Below are positions 46,540 to 60,581 of a stretch of 64,000 nucleotides of DNA, one piece after another (position 1 is the first letter of the stretch; every line of letters starts with the position of its first letter). The DNA is taken from contig NC_084462.1 in the NCBI RefSeq assembly GCF_027409185.1, positions 20,807,577-20,871,576 on the forward strand, written 5' to 3'. The position numbers were made by a program, and so were the translations under genes. The notes below the pieces were generated by a model that was not told where the DNA came from, made no database searches, and saw only the letters and a list, made by a program, of their open reading frames with translations. This DNA comes from Cynocephalus volans. Its lineage: Eukaryota; Chordata; Mammalia; Dermoptera; Cynocephalidae.

Positions 46540-49500
46540 CTAGGGAATATGGGTGCGATGTCGTCCCCACACCCAGAGCTCCGGATCGTAAGCTTGGATC
46601 TGCAAAGAGAAAAAGCCCTCTGAAAAGACGAGACTCCCCAGGAAGACGCCTCCCTCCCCTGGTCCAGCCTCCAGGTCTTTGTAGTCCCCAAATCCCAACT
46701 CCAAGTCCCCATGTTCCCGTCTGTCTCCAATCCGGCTTTATCCCACACCCTCCGCTCAGAATCGCCACAGCCCCACCCACCTGTTCACACTCTTCCCGGG
46801 TAACCCTAGCCTTCCAGCCCATGGAACGGAAGAATTGGAATCTCAGTTTGTGGAACAAGGGACGCTGGGCGCGGTTCCGTCCGTAGAGGAATGAAAAAAT
46901 GGCCTGTTTAGGGGCCTCGTTGTCCTCCTCCATGTCACTGGCCAGGTAGCTGGAGAAAGAAATTAGGTTGCTTGTCAGGGGCACAAGCGGGAAGGACCTC
47001 CACGTGAGGTCCGCCTCCCAGAAAGGACAGGCCGGCCGTCCTCAGCACAGGACTCTCATCAGCCCTACGCAGTGTGACAGAGTATGACCCATTCATCAAG
47101 AGCCCACTGCTGGATGGAGACCTTCCAAAGGGCGCCTCTCACACCTTGATGATGAAGACAAAAACCCAACTGGAGAACCTGAGGATGTCTCTTGTCATCC
47201 TTAGGCAATGCAGTTGACATCGATTTCCCCATTCCCATCCTCGTCCCCCTTCCATTCAACTTGTTACATGTGCACACACCTGTCTCTCCTGCTATATCGC
47301 AAATACCCTGAGGACAGAACGTGACCCTGACTTATTTCTCTCTTCATCCCTCTCCTACCAAATGGCTAATGTAGGACTTGGTCATGCTGGTGCGTCAGTT
47401 CACCAGGTATTTCTTGGATCTCTCTTCCCATCACCTCACATTCCCTGGCACATAGGATGTGCCTCTTAGGATCTTGTGAATGAATGAATGCTTTATCCTA
47501 TAGCCAAATGCCACACCGATTACCTCATAGACTCAATATAACATAAACACTTCCAAATTGAAAATAATTGTGGTGAGGCCTTTAAGAGTACATTAACATT
47601 TTGACAAGACCCTGCTTTCAGTAGATGTCTATTCTAATGGGATTAGGGAAAGGGAAGGGGAAAATAAGAAACTATACTCCAAAGTATCATATCATAATAG
47701 AATTAATCAAAGTGCTACTAAGATGAAGAAGTTGGAAGATCAGGGAAGCCATCAAGAAGGTTTTGGTGTTTGAACGGACTTTAAGGATAAGTAATTTTCT
47801 TCAGATATGTGTGTGTGGAAGGCGCCTAGACAGAAAACAATATAAAAATTGAGGGAAGGGCATTTGAAAGGAGCAGAGAAACAAAGGAATGAAATATCAA
47901 GATGGTAAGCAGGTTCGATTGGAGAGAGATTGCACGGTTAGGTGAATTCAAGCTGAGAACTGTGGCTTTGATTTGGGAAGTCATTAACCAGTGAAGTCAT
48001 TGAGGAGGACTGTGAGGCAGTTTTGTGTTTTGGAAGGCAACACATGTAAAGCCCACTGGCTTGGAGAGAGACTTGTGAGAAACACCAGCAGGGAGCATTT
48101 TACAATAGATCCGTGTTATGCTAGGAGGGTCTGAATTGTGGCCTCGGCCATGGGAATCCAGAGGGGGAAGACAAAATTAATTTGGTATTGGTATTGGAAA
48201 GAGAGAAACAGAGAAATCAGAAATGAGTATTTGCCTGGGGGCAGGGTTGTGTCAAGGCTTTCTTCCGCTCCTCTGTGGAGAGTTTCATGTTTCCGTTTGC
48301 TTTCTTCAGTTTTTTTTTTTTTAAGTGACATTAGGTGGTTACTTTTTCACAAAGAACAGCTTAGGAACACTAAACTGTAATCGTACAATTTTCATACACA
48401 GAGTAAAACTGTAGAAATAGGTTAAAAAACAGATGAACGGTTAGCATTCTAGGGCTTGCCAGTTAGCCAACTCGGTAGAGTGCGGCGCTGATAACACCAA
48501 GGTCAAGGGTTTGGACCCCCAAACTGGCCAGCTGCTGAAATAAAAATAGCGTCCCACTTCTCGCTCTCCCACTTCCCTCCCAGGATTATGGATATTAACC
48601 TATGGGATGAGGCAAAGTACTCACAGCGCTATGAAGAAATGAATCCGTCGGTATTGCCAGGGAAAGAGGCCAGCCCTGCTGAAATAAGCTATGACCATAG
48701 ACAGGAGATACTGATGGAGAGAAGAATAACAATAGAAGAGGGGTCAAGCCTGGAAGAGGAAGAACCTCGAGATAAGGGAATGGGAGGCTGGGGCAGGGCT
48801 TGCTGTCAGAGAAGAGACCCCAGTGTTGGCTGAGCATCCTTCCTTGTGGGGGAGCAGAGGGAGTGTCCGAAGTTTCTTTGCAAATCAGAGAAGTCAGGGG
48901 AAGGGACGCTGCTGATCCTCCCATGATGGCAGCTCAGATGGGATCTTTCTTTTGAGGGAATATGTTTAGGACAGCTGGTGTCAGGAGGGTCTTTGGGAAG
49001 CTGGAGCAAACGGGAGTGCCAAATCCATGAGAAGAGATGGGCCAGGAACTTAAAGGAACAACCTAAGACGCAATACCCAGGGCAAGACCGTGGTCTAGGG
49101 CTCAGATCTCCAAGCAGGGGCAGGGGCCACCCATTCATTCTGCAAGAAACCATGAGGCCCCCCAAGGGAGATGCTGACAAGTCATAAAGGGGCCGGGACC
49201 GTGCGAGTGTCATGCTGGAGATGTGTCCAGGGAGAGAGGAGCAGAACTGTGGGTTAGAAAACCCTCCCCTCCCCCAGGTTATGCACTGGAGCAGGAATGT
49301 AATTTGGTGAACAACCTTACCTTGTCAGATACCATCAGATTTTTGTCCCAGGCTAGGAATCTTTTAACAACACGATCCTCTGTAAAAAGAAGGCATATAT
49401 GACATTGAGAACAGGAACAGGGTTGTCATGGGAGCCACAGAGTCTGGAGGAGAACATGTCTCCCTTGGAGAAGGCTCAGTATCGCCAAGAGTTAGGAGGT

Positions 49501-50846
49501 TGGGAAGCAAAGAGAGAAGAACGTTCACTGGGTAGGGACAGTGGCTCCCGTTCTGAGAGCCCCTGAGGAGTGACTGAGTGAGGGGCTGGATATCATTAGA
49601 AAGTCTGCATGATTAAGAGCGATGCCCCCTCATCAAACATGAACGTTTGAAGTCGTAAACTAATTGCCTTCAGAAGTCATAAACTTATTCCCGTTATTTT
49701 CTCGTTAGATAGTCACATCGGGGTGTGAACATGACCTTGTTATCCCCTTCTACAGATGAAGACATTTAGATTCAGAAAAGTCAGCAAGAACTAATAAGTT
49801 TTGGAGGGTACAGTCGACACCAGGCTTTCTTATCCCGAGTGCAGCCTTTTTTCATGGCTAGCCTAATCCTATCATCTTCTAAGTGTCCCTGATGAGTGGC
49901 CAATACCGAGTCCTCCGGGGATGGAGAGCTCGCCAACTAGCAGGGCATTCTTTTCCATTGGAAAAGTGTCATTAATTGGATGTTTCTTCTCTTTTCAAAA
50001 GAATTGGATTGGAGGGTTCTATCTGGGGTCTCTTCCTACCAAGTAGCTTGGTGAAGACCTCGTGGTGCTCAGGGAGCACTGATGACACCCGCTGTCTCTT
50101 CAGCTTCATCTTGAGCCCACACAGCGTCTCCACGACCCAGGCGCCGTCTTCGTCGGGCACTAGCTCCTCCTCTGTCTCCTCCTCGAAAGCCACTGACCAT
50201 TCCCTCTTCCTCTTCTGGCCAGGGGACGGAGGCACGGGGCTGGGATCTACCCAAGGGGCTGAAAAAAGAAACCAGGCTCCAGTGTAAAGCTTCTGTCTTT
50301 GGAATCCAGCCACTGGTCATCTAACCCCCGCCCCCTGACAAAAAACACCCCAAGCCTCTGCTCCATCTTCTTGAGGCCTCAAAACTGTTGGCTTTCTCCA
50401 AAGCCATCTTTCCATCTTTCTCCCTTGTTGCTCACTTATCTGTCCCCACTCACCTTGCCATGGATCCATCTCCCTGTCCTCCAAACTCTTCCTCATCCAA
50501 GATAATTACTTCCACGGGGATTAAGCAGGGAAACCTCTGCTTGAGGCCCCTCTTCCCTTTTCTCAGTTTTCCTTGCAGGTGGACATTCTTTTCCACATCT
50601 CCTGTACTCTCATTCTCCATCCCTGGCTTGCTGAGACCCTCCTTTCTTTCCCACACACCCTACTCAGGTACTCCTTCCTGACTTCTGTACCCCTTCCTCC
50701 TTACTCGTCAGTTCTCTCAAATATTTTCTCCCTCCATTCACCTCACCTGAAGGTCCTGGGATTTCTTCATCCACCACCACATCCAGGGGATACCCCGAGG
50801 AGCTAGGCTCCTCCTCAGGCTGGGAACACGGTTCACAACTGGCCAT
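46540..50846 (-). CDS. SPDYE: Speedy/RINGO E-like cell cycle regulator, complete (gene copy 3)
   Basis: The coding exons on the minus strand are 50747-50846, 49321-49379, 50040-50258 (exon 2), 48625-48710, 46781-46949 and 46540-46599; in transcript order these are exon 1 (50747-50846), exon 2 (50040-50258), exon 3 (49321-49379), exon 4 (48625-48710), exon 5 (46781-46949) and exon 6 (46540-46599). All GT/AG junctions and reading phases match gene copy 2. The only coding difference I found is synonymous, TAC instead of TAT in the IQAYDPE segment of exon 6. The predicted product is therefore the same 230-residue Speedy/RINGO protein. The donor after the stop is at 46494. Intact exons in both complete copies argue for recent duplication or homogenisation and against simple pseudogene decay, but expression cannot be judged from the sequence. 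Confidence 0.88.
48452..48547 (+). mobile_element. tRNA-Ile-like SINE, monomer, in SPDYE intron 4, copy 2
   Basis: Same SINE at the same distance from exon 4 of gene copy 3. Confidence 0.78.
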
Positions 50847-51967
50847 GATTGCTCCCAAACTCTTCCTTCCCTTCCACGGAACCTAGACCCTAATCCGTCC
50901 AAACCGTTCTTCTGGATCCTGGTTAAAGCTAAGTCTGTTACGTCTTCTCCAAGCCGGGGAGAAGTCCGGAGTGGAGAAAGAAGATGCTGTTGTTCACCTG
51001 TGCTGCCAAGCACCCACGGAGTTTGGTCCATCCAGTCAGGAAGTTGGAAGCCTTTGATGTCATCAGTCATTCCAACCTGGCAACCAGTTTGAAGGAAAAC
51101 ATGTAACTGCCAGTCTGATGTGCACTTGTCCTGGAGATTGGGGTAAATGGTACCTCCTGCCACTGACCCAACGTCTGGCCATTTTCCAAAACTATCCTCA
51201 GGGTCTCCAGATCCCACTTTCCCTTCTCCCCCGCAGATGACCTGTTCTCTCCACTCTAAACGTGAAACATGTTGGACTTCCCTCCCCTCTGTGCACTCCC
51301 ATTTCAGAGCCCAGTCTGGTGGCGTGGCAAGAAAATTTAGGGTAAGCAGAAATGGTAAGACCTTACCAGAGTGAGACAAGTATGTGCAAAAGATCCCAGG
51401 TAAACTGAATCGAATGAAACACTCAGATCAACACACTCAGTTTGGTAAAGCTATTCTGTTGAGTGTTGACTGACATTCACTGTGTTCACGATTCTGTACT
51501 GGGGGAACACACGTCCTCTGCCATCAGGCATCTTTGAGTCCAACAGACATTTAAATGACCTAAAAACATAGAAAACAATATGTGTCATCACACACCCTTC
51601 AAATGGTGTCTACAATTTCAGAGAGAGTATGGATTGCCTAAAGCCTACTCTTCAACTCCAATTAAGACACTCTAGTCTACATATCAAATTTTGGAGCATC
51701 CGAATCACTCTTGACCCAGAAATTTCACTACCGCTCAAGTACCCTATGAATAAAATAATATGTGAACAAGAAGACGAAATGGAAAAGTCTATGATATTTT
51801 CTGTGAATGTGGGACGCTCATGGGAGTACAAATGCAGAAAAGAATGTAACCTTCTCAATGTCACATGGTGCCAGGGGAAACCTTCTCCACTTCTTAACTC
51901 ATGCCTCTCCTCTTCACCCGGGCATCTGAGTCTTGTTTTTTTTTTTTTTTTCCTTTGTTTTTTTCCT

Positions 51968-52453
51968 TTTTTTAATGTGGCAAAATATACGTAATAGAAA
52001 ATTTACCATTTAAAGCATTTTTAAGTGCACAGTTCAAGACAGTAAGTACGTTCACTTGCTGTGCAACCGTCACCACCATCCATCTCCAGAACTTTTGCAT
52101 CGTCCCAAACAAAAGCTCTGCACCCAGTCAATGCTGCCTCCCTATTCTCCCTCGCCCCAGCCCCTGGCAACCACCACTCTACTTTCTGTCTCTATAAATT
52201 TGACTCCTCTAGGTACCCTGTATACCTCACATGCTGTGGAGTCATACAGTATTCATCCTTTTGTGGCTGGCTCATTTCACTCAGCGTAATGTCCTCAAGC
52301 TTCTACCATGCTGTAAGATGTGTCAAAATTCTTTCTTTTTTAAGGCTGAATAATAGTCCAATTGTATGTATACGTCACATTTTGGTTATCCATTCATCCT
52401 TCATGGACATTGGGGTTGTTTCCACACATTGGCTCTAAGTCTTGCTTTTGATC
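51968..52453 (-). mobile_element. Old L1 3' end fragment, copy 3
   Basis: Third copy of the inverted L1M-type fragment found at 1845 and 26924. Confidence 0.75.
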
Positions 52454-52553
52454 CATTGTTAGAACTTATTGATGAGAAGCACATGTATTATTCAGGCTAT
52501 GGCTAAAGTTTTATTTCCTATTTTGACACCTTCAATATTTCTTTATTTGAAAA

Positions 52554-52689
52554 AGGTGACCGGTAAGGTGATCTTAACCTTTGACTTGGTGTTGTCAGCA
52601 CCATGCTCTCCCAAGTGAGCTAACCGGCCATGCCTACGTAGGGATCCGAACCCATGGCTTTGGTGTTTACAGCACCACACTCTCCCAAG
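52554..52689 (-). mobile_element. tRNA-Ile-like SINE dimer, copy 3
   Basis: Same inverted dimeric tRNA-like SINE as at 2431 and 27510. Confidence 0.7.
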
Positions 52690-53095
52690 TTTCTCTTTCT
52701 ACCAATTTAGTGTTTTGCTTTGGTTTTGGTTTATTTTTAGCTGAATTATTCCCTACTGGTAGTGTCAATGTTTGGGAATTTGGCTTGACAATCTGACCAC
52801 TTGGTTATCTCTTTAAAAGGATTAATGTTTCCAGATATCTAATCTCTATTAGATATTAGGGTGAGACAGCAGTCTTATTTGTGAGTCTTTTCTGTTTGTC
52901 TGTCTACTTTGAGCTCAAATCAAAAAGAATCTGATTCCCACTGTGAAAACAGCTCTTTGATATCTGAATTGGTGAGTTTTTGAGTTTCTATAGTTACTCT
53001 TGATTTATATCTAAAATTTTAGAGTTGAGGTTATATGCTCTATTTTTCTGTATGTCTATGTGTAATTCAGAAAGGTCCCTACTTCTGTGTGCATG

Positions 53096-53315
53096 TGATA
53101 GAGTTTGGATGTGTTGTCCCCCCAAAGTTCATGTCAAAATCTGATCCCCAGCTCGGCAATGTTAGGAGCGGTTTGGGTTATGGGGGCATATCCCTCAGGA
53201 ATAGATTAATGCCCTGGGTGGGGGTAGTGAGTCAGTTCTTTCTGTATTAGTGCCAACGAGAACTGGTTGTTGTATTAGTCCCCACGAGAGCTGGGAGGCA
53301 CTGGAACCTCGCCCA

Positions 53316-53369
<54 letters not shown>

Positions 53370-53569
53370 CCTCTCCCTCTCGCTTCTGCTCACCATGTGA
53401 TCTAATTTTACTTGCCAGCTGCCTGCAGTTTTCCACCATGAGTAGAAACAGCCTGAGGCTCACACAGATGCAGCTGTCCCAGAATCGTGAGCCAAATAAA
53501 CCTCTTTTCTTTATAAATTACCCAGTTTCAGGTGTTGTGTTATAGCAGCACAAAAATGGACTGATACAG
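53096..53569 (+). mobile_element. MaLR-type LTR, copy 3
   Basis: Third copy of the LTR at 2973. The CT run directly follows a C run here because the G seen in the other copies is missing. Confidence 0.75.
53321..53381. repeat. CT/TC microsatellite, copy 3
   Basis: Counterpart of the run at 3199; length close to copy 1. Confidence 0.9.
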
Positions 53570-53612
53570 GGTGTATAATGTTTTCCTACGTCTGAAAGGT
53601 TTAAAGTAGATT

Positions 53613-54435
53613 ATTGTTTCATAAATTTAAGGGCTCTCTGTTCGCCTCCCCTAGAGGAGAGTTAGTGTTGCTTGCTGCACCTATTTTTGGCACCAACAAG
53701 GGAGGGAGATTGAGACCACAAGGGGCAGACTTATGCGAATCCAGTAGCTGGCATTCTCAGTAAAAGGAATTTATACCAGCCTGTGTGACCACAGTGACGG
53801 AGCATGTTGAGTGGAAGGGAGTTTCTCTTTTGAATGACATTCCGCTAGAGGTGCTATAGAGCACAGAATATTCTTGACTACGTCTGGTGCGTGTGACAGG
53901 ATTTGACTAATAAACGTGCCCTAAAAGGAGACCAACTGAGCATGTGCAAGACTGTGTTACATACCAGAAGACCATCCCCTTAGTTGAATATTCCTTAGGT
54001 AGCATGAGTACGTATTAGATCGAGTAGAAAAGCTGAATCCCGGCAGAAGGTGGGGCTCTTGCTCACTCTCTCTAGGGCCAGCTAGTGCTCTGGCTGTGGA
54101 GTATGTATTTCTTTGTTTTTGTATCAAACTTAGTTTCCGCAAGAGGCTGCTCATTCTCTTGAGCCAGCCTGCACTCTGTACTGAACTTTACATGTATATC
54201 TCTTACTTTTGTGTTAAACTTTTGTGTTAAACTGGGCCCTGCTCAGTCTCTGGAGCTCGGCTGCACTTTCTGTGTGAAGTGCGTATCTCTTATTCCTTCC
54301 ATTAAACCTGTTTTCGTCTTCTACTGTGACTCTGCTCTTAAATTCTGTCCTGTGCTGGAGTCAAGAAAGTGGTAAGAGAGCAGGATGATTTGAGGCTGAC
54401 AGTCAGGCCTCACCAGACCCTTTTCTGCGGCATCA
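53613..54435 (+). mobile_element. Retroviral LTR A, copy 3
   Basis: Third copy of LTR A, agreeing with copy 1 at most sites where copy 2 differs. Confidence 0.6.
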
Positions 54436-55274
54436 GGGATAGAAGGCAGTCTGTAACCTGAAAAAGGGCCCTCACCAGAAATGGACCATGCTAGGACCCT
54501 GATTTTGGACTTTCAGCCTCCAGAACTGTGAGAAATAGACGTTTGTTGTTTAAGCCTCCTCGTCTATGGTCATTTGTTCTAGCAGCCCGATCTGACTAAA
54601 ACAACATAATTTAGGTAAATCTTTGTCAAATAAGCCTAGTTCAATATTTTTTGGTTTAATAAAAACAGCTATGTCTTGTCTGAGGTATGAGCGTTAGGCA
54701 TAAATTTTTTATTCTACTTATGAATGTTCTTCCTAAACTTTATAGGTTTCCCAATCAAATAAGCTAACATTACTTCTACTTAATGTTTAAGGTTATGACA
54801 AATGCAAATTTGTGTTTCACCAAATTTAATTATTATTCAGACAAACTTTATTTCAGCGGTAACTGTGTTTTGTAGTATGTCACCTTGATGATAAATTCCG
54901 ACATCTTTTGTTGACTTAAACCCTTGGACTGATATTAAATTGAGTTCATTCATAGAGAGTCATTGGATACCTAGGTCATTTATAAGTAAGAATCCTGAAA
55001 CATTGACTACTAAGCATAATCTTAAGTTTATACGCTCCTGCTTTTTGTTTGTTACAGAGAGGCTATATCTTGGGGTCTTCTGATGAATGCGTTCATTTTT
55101 ACCACTTTGATAAGTTGCGTAAGGAATGTTCGTAGCTATGTCAAGTTGTGTTGCATGTATTCATGAGCTCTACTAGTCTGCTAAAATACTGATATGGGAT
55201 AGTATGTTCTCAGTTCTTTACACTCCAGCTTTCTTTGTGGAATGGAAGTAAGTTTGGTTAAAAGTTATAATTAG

Positions 55275-55700
55275 TGTAGTGGATTGAAATATGTCCCCCT
55301 CAAAACTCCCTGAAACTTGAATTGTGTCCCCCGTGTTTTGTGTATTAGAAACTTAGCCCCCACTGTGACTTTTGAGAGGGTGGGAAATCCTATTACGGTA
55401 ATTGGAAGGTGGAGCCTCAAAGAGGCGATTGGATTCTAGGACTGTGCAGTAGTGAATGGATTAAAAATGGTGGTCAGGGGCATGGTTCTGTGGGCTTTAA
55501 AAGAAGAGAGAGTCTTTCCCTCTCTTTGCTCTCTCTGCTTCCACCATCTTGCAATGTGAGACCCCTTGGTGACTGTTGCCACCACCAGATGGACTTTGGA
55601 CTTCCCAGCCTGAGAAATTGTAAGCAATAAATTTCATTTTCTTTATAAATCACCCACTTTCAGGTATTTTGTTATAAGTAACATAAACGGACTAATACAG
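55275..55700 (+). mobile_element. MaLR-like LTR, copy 3
   Basis: Third copy of the LTR at 5152, agreeing with copy 1 over its 5' part. Confidence 0.75.
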
Positions 55701-56825
55701 TTAGTATACATGAATGGAACTCCAGAGAGGGACAACTTTGTAGGCAAGGTAATAGGCTGTGTCTTTGTTTGTTAGTGGGGGAAAAAAAAGAAAATAGTTT
55801 TATGCTAAAGTAAAAAGACTTCTTGTAGAAGTCCAGAAAGGATAGTGGAGGATAAAAGCTGAATGAATATAGAAAGTTGTAAGAAATGAGTGGAAAGAGA
55901 ATGTTGTGTGCCTTGGCCAAAGGTGGCTCCCTTTTCATAACTTTATTTATAAGATTTTCAAAAAGAGCTTATGGTTCTGTTAATATCAAATATTATCTTG
56001 GTGCTAAACTGGAATTTGGTTTTCTCTCTGTTAAAAACGATGATTATTTTTGTGAAGTGTTGATTTGCTCTTAATGAGGTTGTAAAAATTATTCTTTACA
56101 TTCTGTGTATTCAGCCCAAACAGCAGAGATTCTGTATCTCACCAGAAATAACTTTCTATACTTTGTTCTCACCTTACCATGCCTGAGATTGTTTTCTCTT
56201 CTTTTCTTTTATTTCCTTTTTCTTTTCTTTCATTCTTTTTCTTTCGGCCAGGAAGAGGGATTTATTCTGGCTGAAAGAACGTGTGAGCAGAATAGCCATG
56301 TCAGCCTGCCTCCCTGAGTGGCTAAAGTTTAGGGTTTTTAAAGGGAAAAAAAGAATGCGGGTATGTGCAGGTGGTAGTGGGGACGGTGGGTGGGAATCAC
56401 AGGGTTTACAGGTGGCATGAGTCAGACATCAGGATTCCATGATGAAAAGGCTTCTTGGCGTCATGGGGTGTGTGGCCGATGGTCTGCTGAGCCTCAAGTC
56501 CCTGTTGTTATGTTGAGGCTGGAGGCATTATTTCAGTTTGAAGGTTGGGAAGTCCAAGTCCAGGGAACACGGTTGGTGAGCACCTTCTTGGGGAGTCGTG
56601 ACTCTTCACAGCAATGCAGGGTGTCACATGGTGGGTGGCTTGAGAGGGAGGGGGGAGAGCGAGAGGGAATCTCTTTAAAATAAAATCAACTAAGGTTCCA
56701 CATTTCTGCAAAAGTGGAGGTTATCTAAAATTGTGTTCCTTTTTGTATGTTTATTTATAATACCATATTGTCATTTTTAATTAATAAGTACCCAATAAAA
56801 TCTCAGACATTCGTGATCCTGATAC

Positions 56826-57597
56826 AGGAGGTGCCATTTCCCTGGGCTTGGATTTCAGGACATGCATGCCTCTGGGTCTCCAGCCACTCCCTGAGGTCTC
56901 AAGCCCCCTGCTCTGAGCTCTCTCCTAGGGGGACGTTACTGTTGCCAGTTAGACCTATTTTCAGAACCAACAGGGGAAAATGACACCAGGAGGGGCTGGC
57001 TTATGCAAATCCAGTGGCTGGGCAGCCTCAATAGAGAGCACAGAGCAGTCTCAAATACACCCGGTGCATGTGATAGGGTCTGACCAATGAACATGCTCCA
57101 GGAAGAGACAGACTGAGCATGTGCAAGACTAAATGTTAAGTGCCTGGGAGCCAGCCCCACAACTGAATGTTTGTTAGTTAGAGAAAGTATAAAAGCTGAA
57201 TCCCAGCCAAAGGCAGGGTTGTTGCTCACTATCCCAGAGGCGGCTTGCGTCTCCCTGGGTGAGGTGCGTGTACTTTACCTTGTACGGAACTGACTTTCAG
57301 CAGGTGGCTGCTCATTCTCTTGAGCCAGCTGCACTTTGTACTGAACTTCAGGTATGTTTTTCTCAATGTCTGTACTGAACTTTTGTGTTAAAGTTGGTGT
57401 GGGGCCTGCTCCGTCTCTGGAGGATTCCGCACTCTCTGTGCAATCTGTACTTCTTATCTGTCATCTAAAACTTGTTCTCACTGTCTGTTGTGACTCTGCC
57501 CTTGGATTTTTTCCTGTGGCTGAGTCAAGAACCTGGTAAGAGGACTGGGTGGATTGAGGCCAACTATTGGGGCCCCCAGACCCTACCTCCGCCATCA
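56826..57597 (+). mobile_element. Retroviral LTR B, copy 3
   Basis: Third copy of LTR B, with the same TATAAA near 57188 and the end at 57597. It reads GGCAGCCTCAATAG where copies 1 and 2 read GGCATGCTCAATAG. Confidence 0.65.
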
Positions 57598-58106
57598 GTC
57601 CTATCTTAAGTATTCAGATCTCCTGACGACATTTGATTTTTCCATCCCCAAGTTCAATCCTAAGTGTAAGATGAAATACAATAAAATAAAACTTTCAGTG
57701 TATCTTTTGTACCGAAGTGTCTTTGAAATTTCCTAGGGGGCCTGAGGAAAATGACAGAATTTGTTTTTTCACCTTATAAAAAGAGAAGTGTTAGAAATAA
57801 TTAAGTTTATTTGATGAATGAGTTGCATGGGAAGTTGAGGACTCCCAAACCATGTGTTCCCACAAGCAAGGCTAAGTTGCCTTGTATATCCTAGCTTTGG
57901 AGTTTACATGGATAACTGGGCCACTTCCAGGACTAGTGGGCCTGTAGAAAATCCCATTCCTCCCACTGTAGGAAGCCCCAGGCCTCCTGACAGAGGGAGG
58001 AACTCAGAGCCTTGTCCTTATTCTTATACCCTAGCCCGTTGAGGCTCGACACCATAGCAAACATACCAATTTTCTTCCAATCCAGAATCCCAGCCAGATT
58101 TTTTTT

Positions 58107-59346
58107 TTAGATATGGACAAGATTATTCTAAATTTTATATTTCAGAAAGGAATAGGAACTAGAATGGCAAAGACCATTTCCAAAAAGAAGAATAAAATGG
58201 AAGAAACCCTTGTACCTTATTTCAAGACATTGTATAGCTATAGTAAGAAAGACTGTGTCGCAGACTTCATGAATATGACCCCAAAAGCAAGGGACACCAA
58301 AGGAAAAATAAACAAATGGGATTATATCAAACTAAAAAGCTTCTGCACAGCAAAAGAAACAATTAACAGAGTTAAAAGACAACCAACAGAGTGGGAGAAA
58401 ATATTTGCAAAATATACATCTGAGAAAGGATTAATATCCAGAATATATAAGGAACTGAAACAACTTTACAAGAAAAAAACAAGCAACCCAAGTAAAAAAT
58501 GGGCAAAAGAGCTAAGTAGGCATTTCTCTAAGGAAGATATACAAATGGCCAACAGACATATGAGAAAATGCTCCACATCACTCAGCATCCAGGAAATGCA
58601 AATCAAAACCACACTGAGATACCATCTAACCCCAGTTAGGATGGCTAAAATCCAAAAGACTCTGAACGATAAATGCTGGCGAGGTTGCGGAGAAAAAGGA
58701 ACTCTCATACATTGTTGGTGGGACTGCAGAATGGTGCGGCCTCTATGGAAAATGGTATGGAGGTTCCTCAAACAATTGCAGATAGATCTACCATATGACC
58801 CAGCTATCCCACTGCTGGGAATATACCCAGAGGAATGGAAATCAACAAGTCAAAGGTATACCTGTTCCCCAATGTTCATCGCAGCACTCTTTACAATAGC
58901 CAAGAGTTGGAACCAGCCCAAATGTCCATCATCAGATGAGTGGATACGGAAAATGTGGTACATCTACACAATGGAATACTACTCAGCTATAAAAACGAAT
59001 GAAATACTGCCATTTGCAACAACATGGATGGACCTTGAGAGAATTATATTAAGTGAAACAAGTCAGGCACAGAAAGAGAAATACCACATGTTCTCACTTA
59101 TTGGTGGGAGCTAAAAATTAATATATAAATTCATACACACACACAAAAAAACCGGGCTGGCGGGGGGAAGAAGATATAACAACCACAATTACTTGAAGTT
59201 GAGCAATTACTTGTCGTCAAGCAAACAGAGGGGACATTGGTGGCGGGGAGGGGGGGGAGGGAGCAGGGAAGGAGGTTTTGGTGAGGGGCAACAATAATCA
59301 GCCACAATGTATATTGACAAAATAAAATTAAAAAAAAAAGAAAAAG
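58107..59346 (+). mobile_element. Young L1 with deleted ORF2, copy 3
   Basis: Same element; the frame at 58113-59114 is open for 333 codons. It shares PFATTWMDL and EKYHMF with copy 2 and has private changes SIQEMQ and STSQRY. Confidence 0.88.
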
Positions 59347-60581
59347 GATAGACTGTGTCGTATAGGTGGAAAGATAGATAATTGAACAGAGAACCCAGAA
59401 ATATACCCACACAAATATGTGTAACTGGTTTTTGGCAAGGGTGGGGAAACAACTCAAATCTAAGGTCAAGAGTTTGGATCCCAGTACTGCCCAGCCACAA
59501 AAAACAAGCATAAACTCAATGGAGGAAAAAAGAGCTTTTTTAGCAAATGGTGGTGGAACAATTGGACAGGAAGTAGAAAACTGAACCTTGACTTAAAGCT
59601 CAAAAGGTTAATTGAAAATTAACTCAAAATGTAAAACTGACTTAAATGTAAAATGTAGAAGTATAAAATTAAAAAAAAAATTTAGGAATAGAAAATCTTC
59701 AGGATTTAGAAGAAGCTTGTTAGACTTGAAACCAATAGCACAGCCCATAACAGAGAAAATTGATGAATTGCACTTGATGAAAATTAAAAACTTTTGCTCT
59801 ACAAAAGATCCTGTTCAGAGGATCAAAGGACAAAGTACTACTATCTAGAATATATAAAGAACTCTCAAACTAAACAGTAAATTTGGGCAGTTTTCTACTA
59901 AAAATGCAACTGCAACGCAACCCAGCAATCATACTCCTAGGTATTTATCCCAGAGAAATGAACCGTTGTGTCCACACAAACACCTGCGCACAAATGTTCA
60001 TTGTATCTTTAATTGTAATAGCCCCAAACTTGAAACAACCGAGACATCCTTCAGTGGATGAATAATTAAACAGACTGAAGTACATCTGTACCATGGAATA
60101 CAACTCAGCAGTGAAAAGGAACAAACTATTGATACCCCTAACCTCTTGGATCTCTAGGGAGTTGTGCTAAGTGAAAAAAGCAAGCCCCCAAATTACATAC
60201 TGTATAATTCCATTTATATAGCCTTCTCCAAATGACAGAATTGTACAGAAAGAGAACTAATTAGGGGCTGCCAGGGGAGCCCCTGGCAGTTAGGACAGTG
60301 AGTGTGACTATGTAAGGGTAGGTAGCACCAGGGAATTATTGGTGGTGATGGAATAGGTTTATATCTTGATCCAGTGATGTTTACAAAAATGTATAGTAAA
60401 ATGGCATAGACCTATACACACGTTGTATCAATGTCAGTTTTCTGATGTGAGTATTATACTATGGTTATGTAAGATGTCATCATTGGGGGAAATTGGGTGA
60501 ATGGTACTTGGAACCTCTGTGTACTGTCTTCCCAATTTTCTGTTAATCTCTGATTATTTGGAAATAAAAATCAAAGGAATC
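59347..60581 (+). mobile_element. Old L1 3' half, copy 3
   Basis: Third copy of the L1M-type element at 9227, including the hairpin near 60268. Confidence 0.75.

Larger units (their letters stand above)
25084..50125. repeat. Tandem segmental duplication, copy 2
   Basis: This is the second head-to-tail copy, 25042 bp to the next repeat of the same point. It is shorter than copy 1 mainly through microsatellite contraction (near 28290 and 36630), a 4-bp loss near 30718 and an 18-bp loss near 42837. Interspersed repeats and gene exons keep the same order and orientation. Confidence 0.97.
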